Positions 23,951-35,588 of a stretch of DNA of 64,000 nucleotides are shown here, in pieces (position 1 is the stretch's first letter; the number at the start of each line of letters is the position of its first letter). The notes beneath the pieces are model-generated. The model saw only the letters and a list, made by a program, of their open reading frames with translations, was not told the DNA's origin and did not search any database. The stretch spans positions 5,263,001-5,327,000 of the forward strand of contig OZ020309.1 of the NCBI GenBank assembly GCA_963971305.1, in the 5' to 3' direction. The position numbers were made by a program, and so were the translations under genes. The stretch is from Arcuatula senhousia. Taxonomy: Eukaryota; Mollusca; Bivalvia; Mytilida; Mytilidae.

Positions 23951-26900
23951 CTGAAAAATAAAAGTAAAAAGCATCAAAGTTTGAATTCTTTAGTTACAGG
24001 ATTCAATGGTTCTACAAGAAAAACACTTTCCCCATTTTCTTGTTCATTTACCTTTTAATTTTTGGCTTGCATATTTCTGATGAGTCTTCAATAAATGAAC
24101 CACATGTCAGATGCAATTTAAAAATTATTCTCTCAGAACATTTTTGTAATTTTGTTTTATAACATACCAGTGAAAAGTGGCAAACCGGCTGTCAAATATT
24201 TAAGATGGCACAGTCAGTGCTATCATAACAAATTTTGACAAAATTCTCTCTGTAATATAAGTATTTCCAGGTCAAAAAAAAGATTTTTTAAAACTGGATG
24301 ATTGTGGTGGTAAACTTGGTTTATTTCATCGACTTAAAAGTTTCTACTAGTTTTAACTTTTATATAAATAATTACTTAATCAAACAGCTATCCAACTTTT
24401 TCTCTGTTACAACTTTGTTGTTTTAACACTATTTCTAAAGATGTGTGCGTGTTGGTGTTTAATGCCCTTTATCGACGCACCTGAGCCATGTAGGGCGGTC
24501 AGTTTTAATGGCGGAGGAAACCAGAGTACCCTTAGGAAACCACCGACCTTAGGCAGGTAACTGACAAACCTAATCACATACAGTTGGGGAAGTCCCTTTT
24601 TTGTTTAATACAAAACCGATCACTTAGCCACCCTGGCCCCCCATTTCTAAAGGTCAGGGCAGGTTTAATTTGTTAAAATTTGTCTGGCTACACACAGCAA
24701 AGGACAGCAAAATTCAGGAATGTGTATTTCCTTTGTTCAGCCTTGTTTTAATTCCTAATAAAACCACCTACCAACTTCTTCCTCTTTTTCATGTTTTTGT
24801 TGGTCCTTTACACGCAGTTGTTGCATCTCCTTCTTCAAATCTTCGTCCGTGATTTCGTCACTCTGGAATGTGTCGCTGACAAACTCATTCTCCGTGGGAC
24901 TGCTCGGTATCTCATCCTCTACTCTTGACTTTTGTTTGATGTTCTGTGCAGAGGTGTCTGTATAAATTTAAATACAAGAAATTTTAAGCACTCCTATTTC
25001 CAGTGGCAGCCATAATCCTTCTCCCTGATTGGCCTTGTGTCCTCTTTCCCCCCACTCATCATTATTGTATCATCCCTTTCATGTTCATTTTCTAGATATA
25101 GCCGAAATCCTGCTGCTTAGGAGTTAAGTAATAAAAACTCATAAACCAGGACAAACCACTATAAAATGTGTTAAAACGTATTCTGTCTTTAAAAGACTTA
25201 TCAGAGTTGCACAATACAAACCAGATTGTCAGACTGGTTTGGAAATGCATGTCAAATGCATCTTAAAATATCTGGCTAACAGAAAGTAGATGAAATATGA
25301 GCAAAAAATGGCTTTACACCATATGGTACAATAGGATGAATCTACATGCAATTCAACCTACATTTTGTAGTTACCAATAAGAGTGCAAAGGATTTTTTTT
25401 GGTGATATTGAAGGATAATGCCAACATGACCCATTCGATATAATAAAATAATAAAAGTTTTTACGTCAAAGCACTTCTTCATTTCAAGAACTATTCTGAA
25501 TTTTTGAATTACATTGGTACATACAAGGTTCTATTATTTTCTGAAGGCTTCATTTTTTATTTTACTTTTTTTATTCAATTTGAAAGTCTACAAGATCTGG
25601 GGATATACACAAAAGTCATGTGTCTTTATATGACAAATACCTAAGGGGAGATAACTGTGTTATGTTACCTTTATCTTTTTCTTGATTATCATCAGACGAT
25701 TTAAATGACCCTGTACTGTTGGTCCTACTGCCCATGGAGGAACCTGCAATAAAGATATGAAAAGTTACAGTTTTTTTTATGCAAAGTTATTATCAATTGT
25801 CTTAGAATTTTCTTCAACTTAAAAGTCACTTGCTACTTGCTCATTTCCTGTAGTTGATAGCTTCAGTACTTCTTCTACTGTAAAAGGGGATAATTTTGCG
25901 TGGTTTAAATTTCGCGTTTTCAGTACCAAAATGCATTAGCAAGGTTTAAGTTTCACATTTTATGAGATCATAGAATATTGGGTCCTTTTAAATGTAATTT
26001 AGGTGAGGGGATATTTTCGTGAATTAGTTATACCGTATTTTGCCGTGTATAGTGCGCATTTATGTACAATGCGCACCCCCTTTTCATTATAAAAATCTGG
26101 GGAAAAAACGAAGTTTTGTGTAAAATGCGCGATAATTTTTTATGACAAGGAACCCTAAAAATTTGTCTCTTTTTTCAGGTAGAAAGATTACAGATGAAGA
26201 TTTTTTTATGAAAATAAAATTGTTTTGTAATTATTGTGAAAATAAAAATAAACTGTTATACTATTTGTGTATTTTATTATGACAGCGAAATCGTAAATCC
26301 CGGTAATGGTCCCCCTTTTCAATCAACAAACAACAAGTGTTAACCCAAGCTCACATCTTTTGATGAAAACAAGAAAGGTGTCAAAACAGTGATGATCAAC
26401 AAATTACTATTCAAACAATCCTGAAGTATTACAGCTGAATGGCTTTAATTGTTAATTGTCCAAGCCTGTTTACAAAAGATCGATGTTTTGTGCAAATTGA
26501 ATCCAAATTGGCCTCAGTGTCAAAACAAATAATTACCAGTAAATCTAAATTATCTCCAGCTTGGGATGAGTATTTATTCACAAAACAATTAGAAAATGGC
26601 TATCTGTTGCTCAAATAATTACATGAAAGAAAATACACAATCATGTAAACAAACCATTCTATTTTTAGAATTATTTTTAAATGAGGTTAATACATATTAT
26701 TGATCCAGAAAGGAAACAAGTAAAGGAAGAATGAATAAATAAATTAAAATCATATTTTATTATTCTTATTTTGAATAAAGAAATTGGATAGAAGTATTTT
26801 TTAAGAGTACAAATAGTTTTACCAAACTAACAATAAACATTAAACCAAAATGGCGGTCGATATGAAAATGAGTTAATAAACAAACACATGAAGACACTGG

Positions 26901-29900
26901 AATTAAGATTTTATTTGATAAAAGCAGGATAAATTTTATTTAGAGATACTAATAATGAACAGGGTTCAATAGAAATCACGGAGTTATGATTCTTGTATTC
27001 ATTCATGGATGAATCTTGTGTCCAAAGTCTGACAAACATCGATCTTTTGCCGTTGCCGATGTTCATGAAAATGTATGAAAATCTCATATAGGGATGTATT
27101 GTGCGCACCCCTATGCTAGATTCTGGAAATTATTGTAAAAAACTGCGCACTATACACAGCAAAATACGGTAATCGCGAAATTAGCGAAAATAAAACTCTC
27201 CGAAAATTTCCCCTTTTACAGTATTTTCTTAAGCCTTTGATACCTTATACATTTTAGAAGCTAATGAGATGTGGAATAAGTGTACAAGGCACTACCTACA
27301 ATATAATAGTCTATTTGCCAATTAGCTTCTAGTTTCATTCCGGAATGGATTCAATTTTACTTTTGTATTTTCCTTTCGAAAATACATTGGTTTCTGAATG
27401 GCAGACAAGCCTCAGACTTTATCCTTTATGACTTTGATAGTTGACTGCGACCGTAACAATTATTGGAACCCTATTAACTTTTTTACTTAGGTCTTGTAGA
27501 ACATTTTGGTGTAAAGTTTTAGAATACGGTGTCAAAAACATTTTAATGCCTGTAAGTTTTCAGATTTTTGTGGTAGATTACCATAGTAATAAAGGATAAA
27601 GTCCGAGGACTTGTCTGCCTTGTATGCCATTTGGAAACTAATGTATTTTTCGTAGCGGTAATACAAAAATTAAATTATACCAATTCCCGAATAGCCGGTG
27701 GTGTAGTGGTTACGCGTCGGGCTACTAACGCCGTGGTTCGTGGTTCGATCCTCGTCAGGGGTGAAAATTTCATGAACCAATTTTCCGACTCTCTCTTGAC
27801 ACCATTTGCGAGGATGGTCTCAAGAACCGATGCTAGTCCTTCGGAAGGGACGAAAAAAGGTTGTCCCGTGTATGGGAGAGCAATACCCCATGTACGTTAA
27901 AAACCCCTTTGTAGAGTTCGATAAGAGTAGGCTCAATGGGGGCCGTTACAAAGGCCACACTCGCAACCTGCTAGCTGGAGAGGGATTAATATAAGCATTA
28001 AGCTTGTTTCCCAATCCAGGGTAAATAAATATGTTTAAACTAATTCCCGAATAAAATCTGAAGCTAATTGGCCAACAGACTAATGACAATATAAAAAATC
28101 TGCAATGGAAAACAACCAGCAGCCTTCAAGGTGACCTGTGGACGCTACTCGCTGTTTTGCAATTAGTTACTTTTTTAAATGGCTACATTTTGAGTCATAC
28201 CTATGAACATGTTCAAACCATTATATTGAAATCCAATGAAATGTCTTTTTTGAGGGAATTTCAAGACAAAATGACTCCACATTTCACATGTCTTTGTTTT
28301 TTTAGCATATCCATAAGTCAACTGACTTAACCATTTGTATTTAGCATTTTTTTGTCCTTACAAATATTAAGCATAGATCTAAAAACTTGCCATTTTCTTG
28401 TGCCAGTGATGTAAGTTCTGTTGATTGTTTAATCAAGGAAACCCTGTAAAAATAATTCCTCCAAAATATCTCTTCTTTGACTCTGTAAGTATAAAATAAA
28501 AATCTGTCATTGCAAATAAGAAAATTAAATAAGAAAATCCTCATATTTGTAACAAGAATATGTCCAAAAGATCTAGAGATGATGGCTCACCTTACATGAA
28601 CCTATTCTTTTTCTGCAATCACTGAACCATTATGATTACCGTATAAGTTGGTTTTTTTCGCAGGAGCTAAATGAAAGATTTTTTTCGCGGAATTTAATTT
28701 TAGCATAAACTATATACTATTTACCACTTTTAATTTTTGCGGGTTTATATTTTTGCTATATATTATAAAAGCTAAAATTAGATACCCGCCAAAAAAAAAA
28801 AACAACTTATAATGCAGTATTTTTGTCTTTACTTGTGCAATCAAGTCTTTACTCAAAGTTAAAAAATCATATGGTATATGAAATGTAAAATGTTTTCCAC
28901 ATCTTTGCAAGCTTGCTTGGCACCTACAATGTATGGACAGAGAGAATTGGAAAGATGTAAGGACAGTATTGGAATAAGACCTATAATAATCTATACTTTC
29001 TTTATCTTTGTAAGCTTTAAAAAAAACTATTTATACACTTCTTTCTTCTTTAAACAGTAATAACAATTTTTATTGCTCACAAAAGCTGTCAACACATCTT
29101 TGTTAGCTACAGTTTTTGACTAACAAAGTTTGAATAATATTTAATTTGATATTCAATATATTTAAATATAACGGTACATATGGATCATTATACAATTTAC
29201 AATTCTTTATAAATGATAAAGCATATTAATTACTAATGCCAAAAATAAATAGAAGTGAGGAGAGATTTGAAAAATAATATTGTACAGGTGACTCAATGAT
29301 AAGACTATTTATAAACTTCTCCAAAAAAAAAACTAACTGCTTTGGTACGAGATCAAATCTCATCTTTTGAAGGTTTTTGTCTTCTTGCAGGGTTGCCATG
29401 GCGACAGGATGAGATGCTTCAAAGTCAAACTGGAACTGAACACCAGCTGGAGGGTTCCTGACAAAGTTTCTTTTATCCTACAAAGAGACACATACATGAA
29501 TACACAGACGAATTTACTAGCATTAGTTTTATGTTCCCTTAAAAATCAGTGTCTCACAAATAATTATCACTTTTCAAGGGAAATAATTAAAAAAAATTAA
29601 AGCTCAATTCCTGTGAATTTATGTACAATATGTGAGAGCTTGTTAACATGGCTTTCACATAAACATTTTTTTTTCACGAGTTTTATGAATAATTTCACAT
29701 GAAACAAGAGGCTCCCATGAGCCTGATTCGCTCACCTGGTCTTGATGTCAACCCTATGAAGAACTTTGTAGAGCTGAATAAGATGAACATTTAAGCAAGC
29801 AACAGCTTTTCTTTTTCAGCAATAGTTTTCATTCTGTAGGACAAAAACATGCAAAATGTTATTTTAAGGGCCGTCTGAACACTTTGACTCTATAGAGACT

Positions 29901-32900
29901 TTTATTAAGAGCTTAATGTACTGAACATTTAAGAAAACAACCACTTTTCTTTATCTGCTATAGTTTTCATTATATCAGCCAAAAATCATGAAAACATGTT
30001 TATTTAGGGGCTGTAATCCCTATAAGGGGTCATCTGACAAATTCGACCCTATGAAGACTTTTGTAGAGCTAAATGAGCTGAACATTAAAGCAAGCAACAG
30101 CTTTTCTTTATCTGCAATAGTTTTCATTTTATAGGCAAAAAACATTATTTTTCGCCTTTTAAGGGGCTGTAACCCCTATAAGGGGTCATCTGACAACTTC
30201 GACCCTATGGTGACTTTCATAGAGCTTAAATGAGCTGATCATTTAAGCAAGCAACAGCTTTTCTCTATCAGCAATAGGTTTCATTCTATAGGCCAAAAAC
30301 ACTGTTTTTCGCCTTTAAGGGGCTGTAACCCCTATAAGGGGTTATCTGACAACTTCAACCCTATGAAGACTTTTGAAGAGCTAAATGAGCTGAACATTTA
30401 AGCAAGCAACAGCTTTTCTCTATCTGCAATAGCTTTCATTGTATAGGGCAATAAAAAGCTTCGCCGAGCGCAGCATGATACGACCGCAACATGTTGAACC
30501 CTGTACGTTTTAGGCCTAATATGGATAGTCTATTGTTCTGGACACATGCAGCCCATGGTGGACTGACAAAGGTTTTTGACACATGCTTCTCTGATGGACT
30601 TTCAACCCAGGGGCTAAAAATATAAATTTTGAATGTTGTATTCTACTCTTTAAAAGAATAATGTTTGGGGAAAAAATTAAAAATGGAACCAGAATTTTTT
30701 TAAAATTATGATTACAGCCCAAAAAATTTATTCTTAAATTTAGAATCGCTACCTGACAAGAATAAACTTGCAAAAAAAAATTTCAAAATCGGACCACAAA
30801 TAAAAAAGCCCCATTTGGCCCCTAATTACGTAATAGGGGGAAAAAGGGGGGGTCGCAAAAATTAATTCCTAATTTTGTATTTGCTATTAGACAAGAACAA
30901 ACATGCAAAAAATTTTTTCAAAATCGGACCAGAAATAAAAAAGTTTCAATTTCGGCCCATTTGGCCCCTAATTATGTAATAAGGGGAAAAAGGGGGGGTT
31001 GCAAAAATTAATTCTTAATTTTGTATCCGCTATTTGACAAGAACAAACATGCAAAAAAAATGTTCAAAATCGGACCAGAAATAAAAAAGTTTCAATTTCG
31101 GCCCCTTTTGGCCCCTTATTACGTAACAGGTGAAAAAGGGGTGGGGGTCGCAAAAATAAATTCTCAAATTTGGATTCGCTACTTGACAAAAATAAACTTG
31201 CAAAAAAAAATTTCAAAATCGGACCACAAATAAAAAAGTTTCGATTTTGGCCCCGTTTGGCCCCTAATTATGTAATAGGGGGTAAAAGGGGGGGTCGCAA
31301 AAATTAATTCTTAATTTTGTATCCGCTATTTGACAAGAACAAACATTTAAAAAAAATTTCAAAATCGGACCACAAATAAAAAAGTTTTTATTTTGGCCCC
31401 TTTTGGCCCCTAATTACACAATGGAGAAAAAGGGGGGCGCAAAAATTCATCAGGTTCATTCTTTTATTGTAAGAAACATTCTTGACAAATTTCACAGCAA
31501 TAGGCCAACTAGGACCAAAGTTATGGTGGAAACAAGTAAAATATTTGAATTTTTTTCCCCTTTTGGGCCCCTAATTTCGAAACAAAAAAAGGGGGGACCC
31601 CCAACATCAATCCCATTCATCCTTGTATGGTAAGGAACATCACTGTCAAATTTCATAGCAATTGGATAACTAGAACTAAAGTTATTGTGGAAACAAACAA
31701 AAAAGTAGTATTTTTGGCCCTTTTTTGGCCCCTAATTTCTAAACGAAAAATGGGGGGACCCCCAAAATCTGATGGACTTTCAACCCAGGGGCTAAAAATA
31801 TAAATTTTGAATGTTGTATTCTACTCTTTAAAAAACATTCTTGACAAATTTCACAGCAATAGGCCAACTAGGACCAAAGTTATGGTGGAAACAAGTAAAA
31901 TATTTGAATTTTTTTCCCCTTTTGGGCCCCTAATTTCGAAACAAAAAAAGGGGGGACCCCCAAAATCAATCCCATTCATCCTTGTATGGTAAGGAACATC
32001 ACTGTCAAATTTCATAGCAATTGGATAACTAGAACTAAAGTTATTGTGGAAACAAACAAAAAAGTAGTATTTTTGGCCCTTTTTTGGCCCCTAATTTCTA
32101 AACGAAAAATGGGGGGACCCCCAAAATCAATCCCATGCATCCTTTTATGGTAAGGAACATCATTGTAAAGTTTCATAGCAATCGGATAACTGGAACTAAA
32201 GTTATTGTGGAAACACTAAAAGGTTAACAGACAACGACGATGACGACGACAGCATCATACCATAATACGTCCGCAATTTTTTTGCGGTCGTATAAAAACA
32301 TGAAAAAAGGCTATTTTTGACCTTTAAAGGGCTATAACCCTTATAAGGGTTCATCTGACAACTTCGACCTAATGGAGACTTTTGTAGAGCATTTGATTCC
32401 CGAGAGCTTAAGGTCCTTTGGATTTTTTCTATCTGTTATAGTTGCTGAGTTATAAGCCATTTTAAGTGGTTTTACCCTTTGTTCTATTTTTAGTAACAGC
32501 AGCCATGTTTTTTATCGAATCATTTCAAAATGAGGATCGTTTGTTGCCAACATGTCATATACCATTCCTGCAAAGTTTCAGTTAAATTGGTTCAGTGGTT
32601 TCAGAGAAGAAGAAATTGTTAACGGATGACGACAGACGACGGACGACAACGGACGCATAGTGATGGCATAAGCTCACATGGCCTTTGGCCAGGTGAGCTA
32701 AAAAATGTGGCGGAGATATATTTTGTACATTGTAGTTTTACCTTTTTGTGAACATTTCTAGAGGGGCATAATTTCATGATTTTTTGAATACATGTAATTT
32801 ATTTATAGCATGTCTTTATGAAATGCACTATGCATTGGGGATACTGCAAAATAAATCCCAAAGCAATATATTTCAATGCATTATGGCATCAGTAAGTTAC

Positions 32901-35119
32901 GTGAATTAAAATATGCACAAATGTCAGACTGAAAGATAGATATTGTTTTTTTAATTCTGAGATGGTATTCACTGATATTAAAGTGTATGAATGTTTTATT
33001 ATATGATTATCAAACAGAAGCAAAAAAAGACAGTTTCAAGTAATTCTTTTTAAGTTCATTTTCTATTGCTAAATTTGCATCCAATACCCATATTTATTTT
33101 CTGTTCAACTTCTATTTTACATGGAATAATTTGGTTGCAATTAAAAATTACTTGATGGAAAAGAACCATAAAATATTTCAGCATTATTACTGTTCATGTG
33201 CATGGTGTATACACTTCGGGTAACACAATTTTTTTTACTTTTTGTTTTGTTACCAAATATACTTACAGTAGACAAAGCTAAAATCTGTGATTTCATTGAT
33301 TCCTCCTCATCATAACCGACCCAGGGAGGGACGGCTGCTTCTGACTTTTTAGCTGTCTCTTTCTTTTCTGTGACAAATTTTTCCTGCTCCTTGGAAAAGT
33401 CCCCTAACAAAGTCTACAAAACAATTCCAAGTGAAAATATATAAATATAAACAGAGCAGAATACATCATGTACATCAAAGGCTGGTAATATCCAAAATTC
33501 AGTCAACATTTATTTTCAAGTAAACATGTGCAATCTGTGTGTAAATCAAAACTCCAATAAAATAAAAAAGGTCATAGATTATTTCTTTCCTTCATTTTTT
33601 AATATTCATGTACATGTAGGCTAGTTCTTAATATTAAATTGTTTAACATGTTTAATTTAGCTCTACAATTTTCATATATGTAAAATTATGATGTTAAGTT
33701 GTATACAGTTGCAAATATTTAGGCTCCTAGGAGCCTTCTTGAATGTTTTGTTTTGTGTATATTTTACATGTGAATAAAGCTTAATATTTGATTTTCTTTG
33801 ATATGATAATATTGGCATGTATCTACAATTATCAAATTCAATTTTAACAGAATCTGTGTCTGCAATGATTTTTCTCCTAATTCCTCATAAGTAACCTTAC
33901 ATGATCTTCAACAGTTTTGGTTATTTTTTTAGCCTGGTCAGCAACAGTCTTTCCTGCTTCTTTACTAAAACTGTACAGAAAGTCTGCAATGAAAATGTAC
34001 AATATTTTATACAAGTAAAATTAATATTATACATTCAAATTTTCAAACTTTCTACTGTCTAATGACAGTCTCATGTATATGCCATACATATCTTAAATCT
34101 ATTACACGGGTTGCACATTTGAGGGATCGGTCACAATTTTAGCTAAAGGAGGAGGAACTGGTAAAAAAAACTGGTTCTAACATGCTAATGGACGAAGAAA
34201 GAAATTTCTTTATTTCCGTTGAAGATAGATTTTTTTATGGGTTGGAAATGTTGATTGTTGGTTTATTTGTCAGTTGCAAATGATTTTTCCCCTATATGTT
34301 GAATAATTTCAGAAGAATCGTTGATAGAAAATGCTGTTCCCTTTGTTCCATGTTGAATGACGTTGTTTTTCCTTCCTATGAACCGTGATGACCTCGTCTA
34401 AATGACGAGTCATTGTCAAATCGGGAACGGATATATTGTGCAACCCATGTATTAAAACAGATGATCAGATGGATGTAACCATAGACCAATCGCGAGTTAA
34501 TCCATTCCGGAACATTCCAGATATTAGAATGTCAAAGGTCAACTGAGGTAAGATCTGATGTCAGACCATTGGGAGCAATGGAAGCAACATGTTTACCGAT
34601 TTATTTTAGGAAAATTTGAAAGAAAATTGAATAAAAAATTTTGTTCATCAATTTGTAACGATTAAAGAAATATAAAAACAAACATTTCCAAGGGATTGGA
34701 GAGAAAAGATAAGGGTTTCCTGTTTTATTTATCACAGGGTAGGTATAAGTTTTCCAGTAAAATCGAGGTAAAATGGCGGCTATTTTGGAACTCGCGATCC
34801 GGGTATTGGCTGTATGGGTGTTACAAAACAAGAGCACCTGAAATTGGTGCACATTTTAGGACATATGAGTACAGGTTAAACATGTATCATATAAAAACCT
34901 ACTTCCCCATTCTTTTAACTTGTGTTTTGCTGCGTCCAACGACACATCAATATCTCCATCCCCTTCTTGTTGGTTCCCTTCACTTGGTTCAGTAGTTGGT
35001 TTCTCATCAGATTCTACTTTCCCTTTCTCCTCTGTTTGGATATTTTCTTTGTTCTCATCTGAATTCTTGGTAGTGTCTTCTTTCCCTAAACCTAACCAAC
35101 TTGACATTGAGTTGAACAT
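23808..35119 (-). CDS. SYAP1: Synapse-associated protein 1 (BSD-domain protein), complete 8-exon gene
   Basis: Coding exons, minus strand in order: 34903-35119, 33901-33983, 33267-33413, 29338-29477, 28391-28482, 25669-25743, 24772-24957, 23808-23950; 1083 nt, 360 aa. All phases join. The protein begins [12 protein letters not shown], followed by an acidic low-complexity region to about residue 65, an amphipathic [12 protein letters not shown] segment (73-), a [11 protein letters not shown] linker, a BSD domain (about 150-215) with [24 protein letters not shown] and the signature FW..YF (202-207), and an acidic C-terminal tail (ENEFVSD, DWENELQ..LKEYEMV). The length is close to the mammalian protein (about 350 aa). 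SYAP1 is known as a cytoplasmic/Golgi-associated protein linked to mTORC2-dependent Akt1 phosphorylation; its biochemical activity is unsettled. It is head to head with PSMG1, now separated by a 6.4-kb transposon. Confidence 0.95.
24430..24655 (-). mobile_element. tRNA-derived SINE, reverse orientation, in SYAP1 intron 7
   Basis: On the minus strand it begins with GGGGGGCCAGGGTGGCTAAG (tRNA-Leu-like A-box region) and continues through the block 'ctggtttcctccgccattaa' to 'gggcattaaacaccaa'. The same block order is present at 50643-50890, where the tRNA-Leu part is better preserved. Confidence 0.65.
24772..24957 (-). CDS. SYAP1: SYAP1 exon 7 (residues 252-313)
   Basis: Acceptor TTTATACAG, donor GTAGGT, phase 1 at both ends. 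It encodes [19 protein letters not shown] and [11 protein letters not shown], matching the conserved EFVSD and DLRKEMEQL blocks I know from vertebrate SYAP1. Confidence 0.9.
24958..25668. other. SYAP1 intron 6; nothing recognised
   Basis: AT-rich intronic sequence with no delimited repeat that I can support. Confidence 0.4.
25669..25743 (-). CDS. SYAP1: SYAP1 exon 6 (residues 227-251)
   Basis: Acceptor TTTATTGCAG, donor GTAACA. It encodes a Ser-rich linker, [18 protein letters not shown]. Less conserved than the BSD domain, but splice sites and phase fit both neighbours. Confidence 0.8.
25876..27223. mobile_element. MITE with TACTGTAAAAGGGGA ends, split by a second element
   Basis: The left end TACTGTAAAAGGGGATAATTTT and the right end (complement TACTGTAAAAGGGGAAATTTT) form terminal inverted repeats in SYAP1 intron 5. 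The middle is occupied by the TA-flanked element at 26033-27169, leaving about 210 bp of its own sequence with 'tttcgcg' blocks. Confidence 0.7.
26033..27169. mobile_element. TA-inserting non-autonomous element, 1137 bp
   Basis: The ends CCGTATTTTGCCGTGTATAG and, in complement, CCGTATTTTGCTGTGTATAG continue into AGTGCGCA. They are flanked by TA on each side (26031-26032, 27170-27171), as expected for Tc1/mariner-type insertion. A 65-codon frame at 26911-27108 is not recognisable as transposase. It is nested inside the MITE 25876-27223. Confidence 0.75.
27264..28170. repeat. Family B-like repeat carrying a SINE insertion
   Basis: It starts with 'gagatgtggaataagtgtac' as in 6168-6490. Blocks around 28060-28160 ('aaacaaccagcagccttcaa', 'ggtgacctgtggacgctact') resemble the middle of family B. 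The SINE at 27694-28041 sits inside. The outer boundaries are approximate. Confidence 0.5.
27694..28041 (+). mobile_element. tRNA-derived SINE with 12-bp target duplication
   Basis: The 5' end GCCGGTGGTGTAGTGGTTAC has an A-box-like tRNA start, and GTGGTTCGATCCTCGTC has a B box (GGTTCGATCC), about 45 bp apart. A body of about 280 bp follows. The direct repeat AATTCCCGAATA flanks it on both sides (27682-27693 and 28042-28053), so it inserted as a unit. The 89-codon open frame across it is not a gene. It lies in SYAP1 intron 5. Confidence 0.88.
28391..28482 (-). CDS. SYAP1: SYAP1 exon 5 (residues 196-226, BSD domain second half)
   Basis: Acceptor TACTTACAG. It encodes [20 protein letters not shown], including the FW..YF signature of BSD domains. 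The frame requires the exon to end at AATG before GCAAGT, a GC donor. The nearby GT (GTTTTT) would give a stop after a few codons of exon 6. Confidence 0.88.
28639..28819. mobile_element. Small MITE in SYAP1 intron 4
   Basis: 'taccgtataagttggttttt' on the left and 'aaacaacttataatgcagta' on the right form imperfect inverted ends of about 20 bp around 140 bp with 'tttttcgcgg' and 'tttttgcggg' blocks. Confidence 0.5.
29338..29477 (-). CDS. SYAP1: SYAP1 exon 4 (residues 150-195, BSD domain first half)
   Basis: Acceptor TCTTTGTAG, donor GTTAGT. It encodes [19 protein letters not shown] and [17 protein letters not shown]. The donor was chosen because joining CA to the next exon's A gives the Gln before VKEE in frame. 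Confidence 0.9.
29703..32701 (+). repeat. AACAAGAGGCTC...GGTGAGCTAA dispersed element with nested insertion, SYAP1 intron 3
   Basis: It opens with AACAAGAGGCTCCCATGAGC and closes with GGCCTTTGGCCAGGTGAGCTA. Inside, blocks of about 170 bp repeat four times (29760-30450) with 'aagcaagcaacagcttttct' and 'gggctgtaacccctataagg'. A different element occupies about 30453-32297; its ends contain ATACGACCGCAA (30478) and TTGCGGTCGTAT (32279). The remainder of the outer element resumes at 32298. Similar sequence in other orientation lies at 52240-52775 and near 59105-59135. Confidence 0.65.
30590..32230 (+). repeat. Tandem 'ttggcccctaatt' repeat inside the nested element
   Basis: Units of roughly 150-175 bp contain 'caaaatcggaccagaaataa' followed by 'tttggcccctaattacgtaa' and a G tract (30780-31440). 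Then come two copies of a longer block beginning 'gacaaatttcacagcaatag' (about 31480 and 31842). The segment 'gatggactttcaacccaggg' with its downstream 60 bp occurs at 30595 and 31770, so part of the array was duplicated. Open frames of 60-77 codons repeat in parallel and are not genes. Confidence 0.65.
33267..33413 (-). CDS. SYAP1: SYAP1 exon 3 (residues 101-149)
   Basis: Acceptor TTTTGTAG, donor GTAAGT, phase 0 at both ends. It encodes [33 protein letters not shown], highly characteristic of the family. Confidence 0.92.
33901..33983 (-). CDS. SYAP1: SYAP1 exon 2 (residues 73-100)
   Basis: Acceptor TTCATTGCAG, donor GTAAGG. It encodes the [19 protein letters not shown] region, the counterpart of the helical segment before the VxxGDF motif in other SYAP1 proteins. 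It is short, and I found it by looking for the missing piece between exons 1 and 3. Confidence 0.9.
34140..34375. repeat. Dispersed repeat family D, copy in SYAP1 intron 1
   Basis: 'aggaggaactggtaaaaaaa', 'gttgatagaaaatgctgttc' and 'ccatgttgaatgacgt' recur in the same order at 43722-43890 in PSMG1 intron 1. The two genes on either side of the insertion therefore each carry a copy. Confidence 0.6.
34903..35119 (-). CDS. SYAP1: SYAP1 exon 1 (residues 1-72)
   Basis: ATG complement at 35117-35119; the donor is GTAGGT, phase 1. It encodes the conserved [12 protein letters not shown] start and an acidic, Glu/Lys-rich linker. A donor five bases further (AG|GTTTTT) would shift the reading frame. Confidence 0.9.
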
Positions 35120-35233
35120 TTTGTGCGTATTTGTCTATTTTTCACAGCTGATGAATTATCGATTATTCAATGTTTACAACAGGGCGGAAGTGAAATGTAT
35201 AAAATGGCCTTGACCTTCGGATGTCAACATTGC
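35120..35233. promoter_or_regulatory. SYAP1-proximal half of the split bidirectional promoter
   Basis: 114 bp from the SYAP1 start codon to the transposon. It contains GGGCGGAAGTG (about 35182-35192), an ETS-type site common in TATA-less housekeeping promoters. The last 10 bp, TCAACATTGC (35224-35233), are the left target-site duplicate. The other half is 41646-41749. Promoter function is inferred from position. Confidence 0.55.
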
Positions 35234-35588
35234 GGTACCTCGAATTACTGGAATCCCCTTTAATTACTGGAAACCCCAGGTAAATACTGGAATCCCCTTT
35301 AAAATAACCGAAATCCCCTATAATATCACTGCAAACCCATGAAAAACGATAAATAATGTGTGTTTTTATTAAAATATGTTAATTTTATGTTTTTAACATT
35401 TGTATTTTTCATGTATTTGCAGGTGGAACATCGACACATATAACTGATTGATTTCCAAGATGGCGTCCGTGAGAAGATAGACAACTCTAGCTAGTATTTC
35501 TGAACTGTCAAATGTGAAAAATCAATATGTACCGGTTTTCATTTGTGAAGCAAGCAATAAATAAATGATTTTGAATGTAATGTTTGAT
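35234..35588 (+). repeat. Left terminal inverted repeat of the 6.4-kb element
   Basis: Pairs with 41291-41645, roughly 95% by eye, with small indels near the inner end. It contains CCAAGATGGCGTCC (about 35457-35470), matching the YY1 consensus AAGATGGCG, pointing into the element; it also contains TTTGCAGGTGG, which resembles a splice acceptor. A mini-frame ATGGCGTCCGTGAGAAGATAG follows the YY1 site. Confidence 0.9.

Noticed and set aside
27694..27770. Functional tRNA gene
   Set aside because: A and B boxes are present, but the cloverleaf is degenerate and the unit has a SINE body and target duplication.
28381..28390. GTTTTT as the SYAP1 exon 5 donor
   Set aside because: It puts exon 6 out of frame with a stop after a few codons; the GC donor four bases upstream restores the frame.
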